DNA of 64,000 nucleotides from Pedobacter soli (GTDB taxonomy: Bacteria; Bacteroidota; Bacteroidia; Sphingobacteriales; Sphingobacteriaceae), in contig NZ_FMZH01000002.1 in assembly GCF_900101435.1 (NCBI RefSeq), positions 682,001 to 746,000 of the forward strand, written 5' to 3'. The position numbers and the translations under genes are program-made. Every line of letters starts with the position of its first letter. Positions within the stretch are counted from its first letter, which is position 1. Shown here in pieces: positions 61,326 to 64,000 of this stretch. The notes below the pieces were generated by a model. That model did not search any database, was not told the DNA's origin, and was given only the letters and a program-made list of their open reading frames with translations.

Positions 61326-62576
61326 ATGCCTACCGAAATAAAATGCCCCAACTGTGCCCATGTTTTTCCGATGGAAGAAGCCATGGCCGAAGATTATAAA
61401 AAAGAGTTGCGTGAGAAGATGGTAACCTTTACCAAGCAAAAGGACGAAGAATACCAGCGTAAGCTTGCTGCTATAGAAAACGAAAAACAACAGCAGCAAA
61501 AGGCGTTTGATGTTAAACTTGCTGAAGAAAAGGTTAAACTGAAAGATGATTTGGAAGGCAACCTGCGTAAAAGTATTGCAGCCGATTTTGAAACCAAGCT
61601 GCAAATGCTGGAAGGTAATGCAAAAGATAACGAAGAGAAATTGAAGCTTGCCCGCGAAAAGGAACTTGAATTTTTAAGACGCGAGCAGAGCCTGAAGTTG
61701 AAAGAGGAAGAAATGGAACTTGCCTTTCAGCGTAAAATGCAGGAACAACGCAACGAGTTGGTAGAGCAGATTAGAAAGCAGGAGGCTGAAAAAAATAGTA
61801 TCAAAGAAACTGAACACCAGTTGCGTTTAAAGGAACTTGAAAAGCAACTTGACGACCAGAAAAAACTGGCCGAAGAAATGAAGCGCAAAGCAGAGCAGGG
61901 CAGTATGCAGTTGCAGGGCGAGGTACAGGAGCTGATTTTGGAGGAGCTGTTGCGCAGCAATTTTCCTTTCGATTTGATTGATGAGGTAGGCAAAGGCGTA
62001 CGTGGAGCAGATTGTGTACAGGTGGTACGCAACCAGTTTGGACAGGAGTGTGGCAAAATTATATATGAAAGTAAACGTACCAAAGATTTTGGTGGCGACT
62101 GGATTGAAAAGCTGAAAAAAGACATGCGCAGCATGGGGATAGATGTTGCCGTGATTGTGAGCCAGTGTTACCCTAAAGGCATGACCAGCTTTGGCCAGCG
62201 CGATGGCGTTTGGATTTGCTCTTTCGAAGAAGTAAATGCCGTAGCTTATGTTTTGCGCGATGGGATTCTGCGTTTAGCGAGTGCGATGAAATCGCAGGAA
62301 AACCGGGGCGATAAAATGCACATGTTGTACGATTATTTAACTGGAGTAGAGTTCTCGGAGCAGTGGAAAGCCATTCGCGAAGGATTTATGAGTATGAAAC
62401 TTTCTATACAGCGCGAACGCGATGCGATGGAGCGTTTGTGGAAAGCCCGTGAAAAACAACTTGAAAAAGTGCTTTTAAATGCCACACACATTCGTGGTTC
62501 TATTGAAGGTATTGCCGGTAGCGACAGCATTCAGTTGAGTTTAACGGATGAGGATGATGCGTTACTTTTAGAATAA
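61326..62576 (+). CDS. DUF2130 coiled-coil protein with nuclease-like core
   Basis: The 416-aa protein starts with a CxxC pair ('IKCPNCAHVF'), continues as a long coiled coil (about 20-200) and ends in the DUF2130 domain. 'VRGADCVQVVR' (D near 229) and 'KIIYESKRTKDFGG' (E near 248, K near 250) have the D...ExK layout of a PD-(D/E)xK fold, so a nuclease-like activity is possible. This is inference from motifs; the family function is unknown. Confidence 0.85.
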   Translation: MPTEIKCPNCAHVFPMEEAMAEDYKKELREKMVTFTKQKDEEYQRKLAAIENEKQQQQKAFDVKLAEEKVKLKDDLEGNLRKSIAADFETKLQMLEGNAKDNEEKLKLAREKELEFLRREQSLKLKEEEMELAFQRKMQEQRNELVEQIRKQEAEKNSIKETEHQLRLKELEKQLDDQKKLAEEMKRKAEQGSMQLQGEVQELILEELLRSNFPFDLIDEVGKGVRGADCVQVVRNQFGQECGKIIYESKRTKDFGGDWIEKLKKDMRSMGIDVAVIVSQCYPKGMTSFGQRDGVWICSFEEVNAVAYVLRDGILRLASAMKSQENRGDKMHMLYDYLTGVEFSEQWKAIREGFMSMKLSIQRERDAMERLWKAREKQLEKVLLNATHIRGSIEGIAGSDSIQLSLTDEDDALLLE

Positions 62577-62612
62577 GTTGTCGCAAATATTTGACTTACA
62601 GGTTATTATGGT

Positions 62613-62636
62613 ATGGTTCGTGGCTACACGAGCCAT
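62613..62636. repeat. Dispersed palindrome ATGGTTCGTG-N4, copy 3
   Basis: ATGGTTCGTG (62613-62622), loop GCTA, CACGAGCCAT (62627-62636), with one mismatch. It matches the element at 3217-3240. Confidence 0.7.
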
Positions 62637-62734
62637 GGCTGTTTTGAGTATTGCGAGATATGAATTATATTTAATTAAATACTTTTCGACGTTGCACAAA
62701 CCAAAACTAATGTGATATATATACGTAATAATAA

Positions 62735-64000
<1,266 letters not shown>

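Overview
The window looks like chromosome of a Sphingobacteriaceae bacterium (Bacteroidota), most likely Pedobacter or a close relative. The grounds are a SusC/SusD pair, an atpDC pair apart from other ATP synthase genes, several TAnnTTTG-type -7 promoter boxes, ORF6N, RteC-like, DUF6520-like and MauE proteins, and AT-rich intergenic DNA full of inverted repeats. Everything here comes from reading sequence and translations; no database search was run.

Layout. (1) 1-7276: heme cluster hemD(partial)-hemB-hemL, a histidine kinase/response regulator pair, a TPR membrane protein, hemE and a hemJ-like gene. (2) 7486-14175: a predicted outer-membrane protein, an ECF sigma factor with an anti-sigma-like partner and a beta-barrel gene, a 50-aa RHH-type antitoxin-like gene, an orphan ABC ATPase, a lipoprotein, a DUF4230 protein and a cupin. 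(3) 14259-31662, minus strand: an almost complete branched-chain amino acid cluster (ilvE, ilvD, ilvB, ilvN, ilvC, leuC, leuD, leuB, leuA, ilvA) with unrelated genes between (ORF6N, VOC, DinB, a monooxygenase, a methyltransferase, a ModF-like ABC protein). Both ilvE and ilvD are preceded by a short leader ORF rich in Ile/Leu/Val codons and an intrinsic terminator, and in each leader a segment after the control codons can pair with the terminator's first arm. These are two textbook-like attenuators. (4) 31958-36507: a secreted protein, atpC/atpD, an SDR reductase, a peroxiredoxin and tRNA-Arg(ACG).

(5) 36540-51372: an accessory island of about 14.8 kb between two perfect 20-bp direct repeats, 69 bp downstream of tRNA-Arg. 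It carries a TlpA-like thioredoxin protein, SusC and SusD, a secreted DUF6520-like protein, a MauE/DoxX membrane protein, a full-length lantibiotic dehydratase (LanB), a LytTR two-component system, a 47-aa Ser/Thr-rich peptide gene, and an RteC-like/alpha-CTD-like/XRE trio typical of Bacteroidota mobile elements. I read it as a mobile or once-mobile peptide modification and uptake locus; the 47-aa peptide is the best candidate LanB substrate.

(6) 51402-54059: an unknown protein, adk and obgE. (7) 54074-59124, minus strand: eight co-directional genes: a hypothetical protein, a multi-pass membrane protein, a NarX-type kinase, a NarL-type regulator, a 101-aa small protein with a central hydrophobic stretch, an 'FFAPHPG' membrane protein, an HTTM (SdpB-like) membrane protein and a DCC thiol oxidoreductase. 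The order resembles a sporulation-delaying-protein-type peptide toxin locus with its own two-component system. (8) 59324-64000: a YdcF/SanA protein, YtxH, OsmC, DUF2130 and the first 418 codons of a GH97 glycosidase.

The likeliest undescribed biology is the LanB island (5) and the HTTM/small-protein locus (7); the two leader-peptide attenuators are the best supported regulatory finds.
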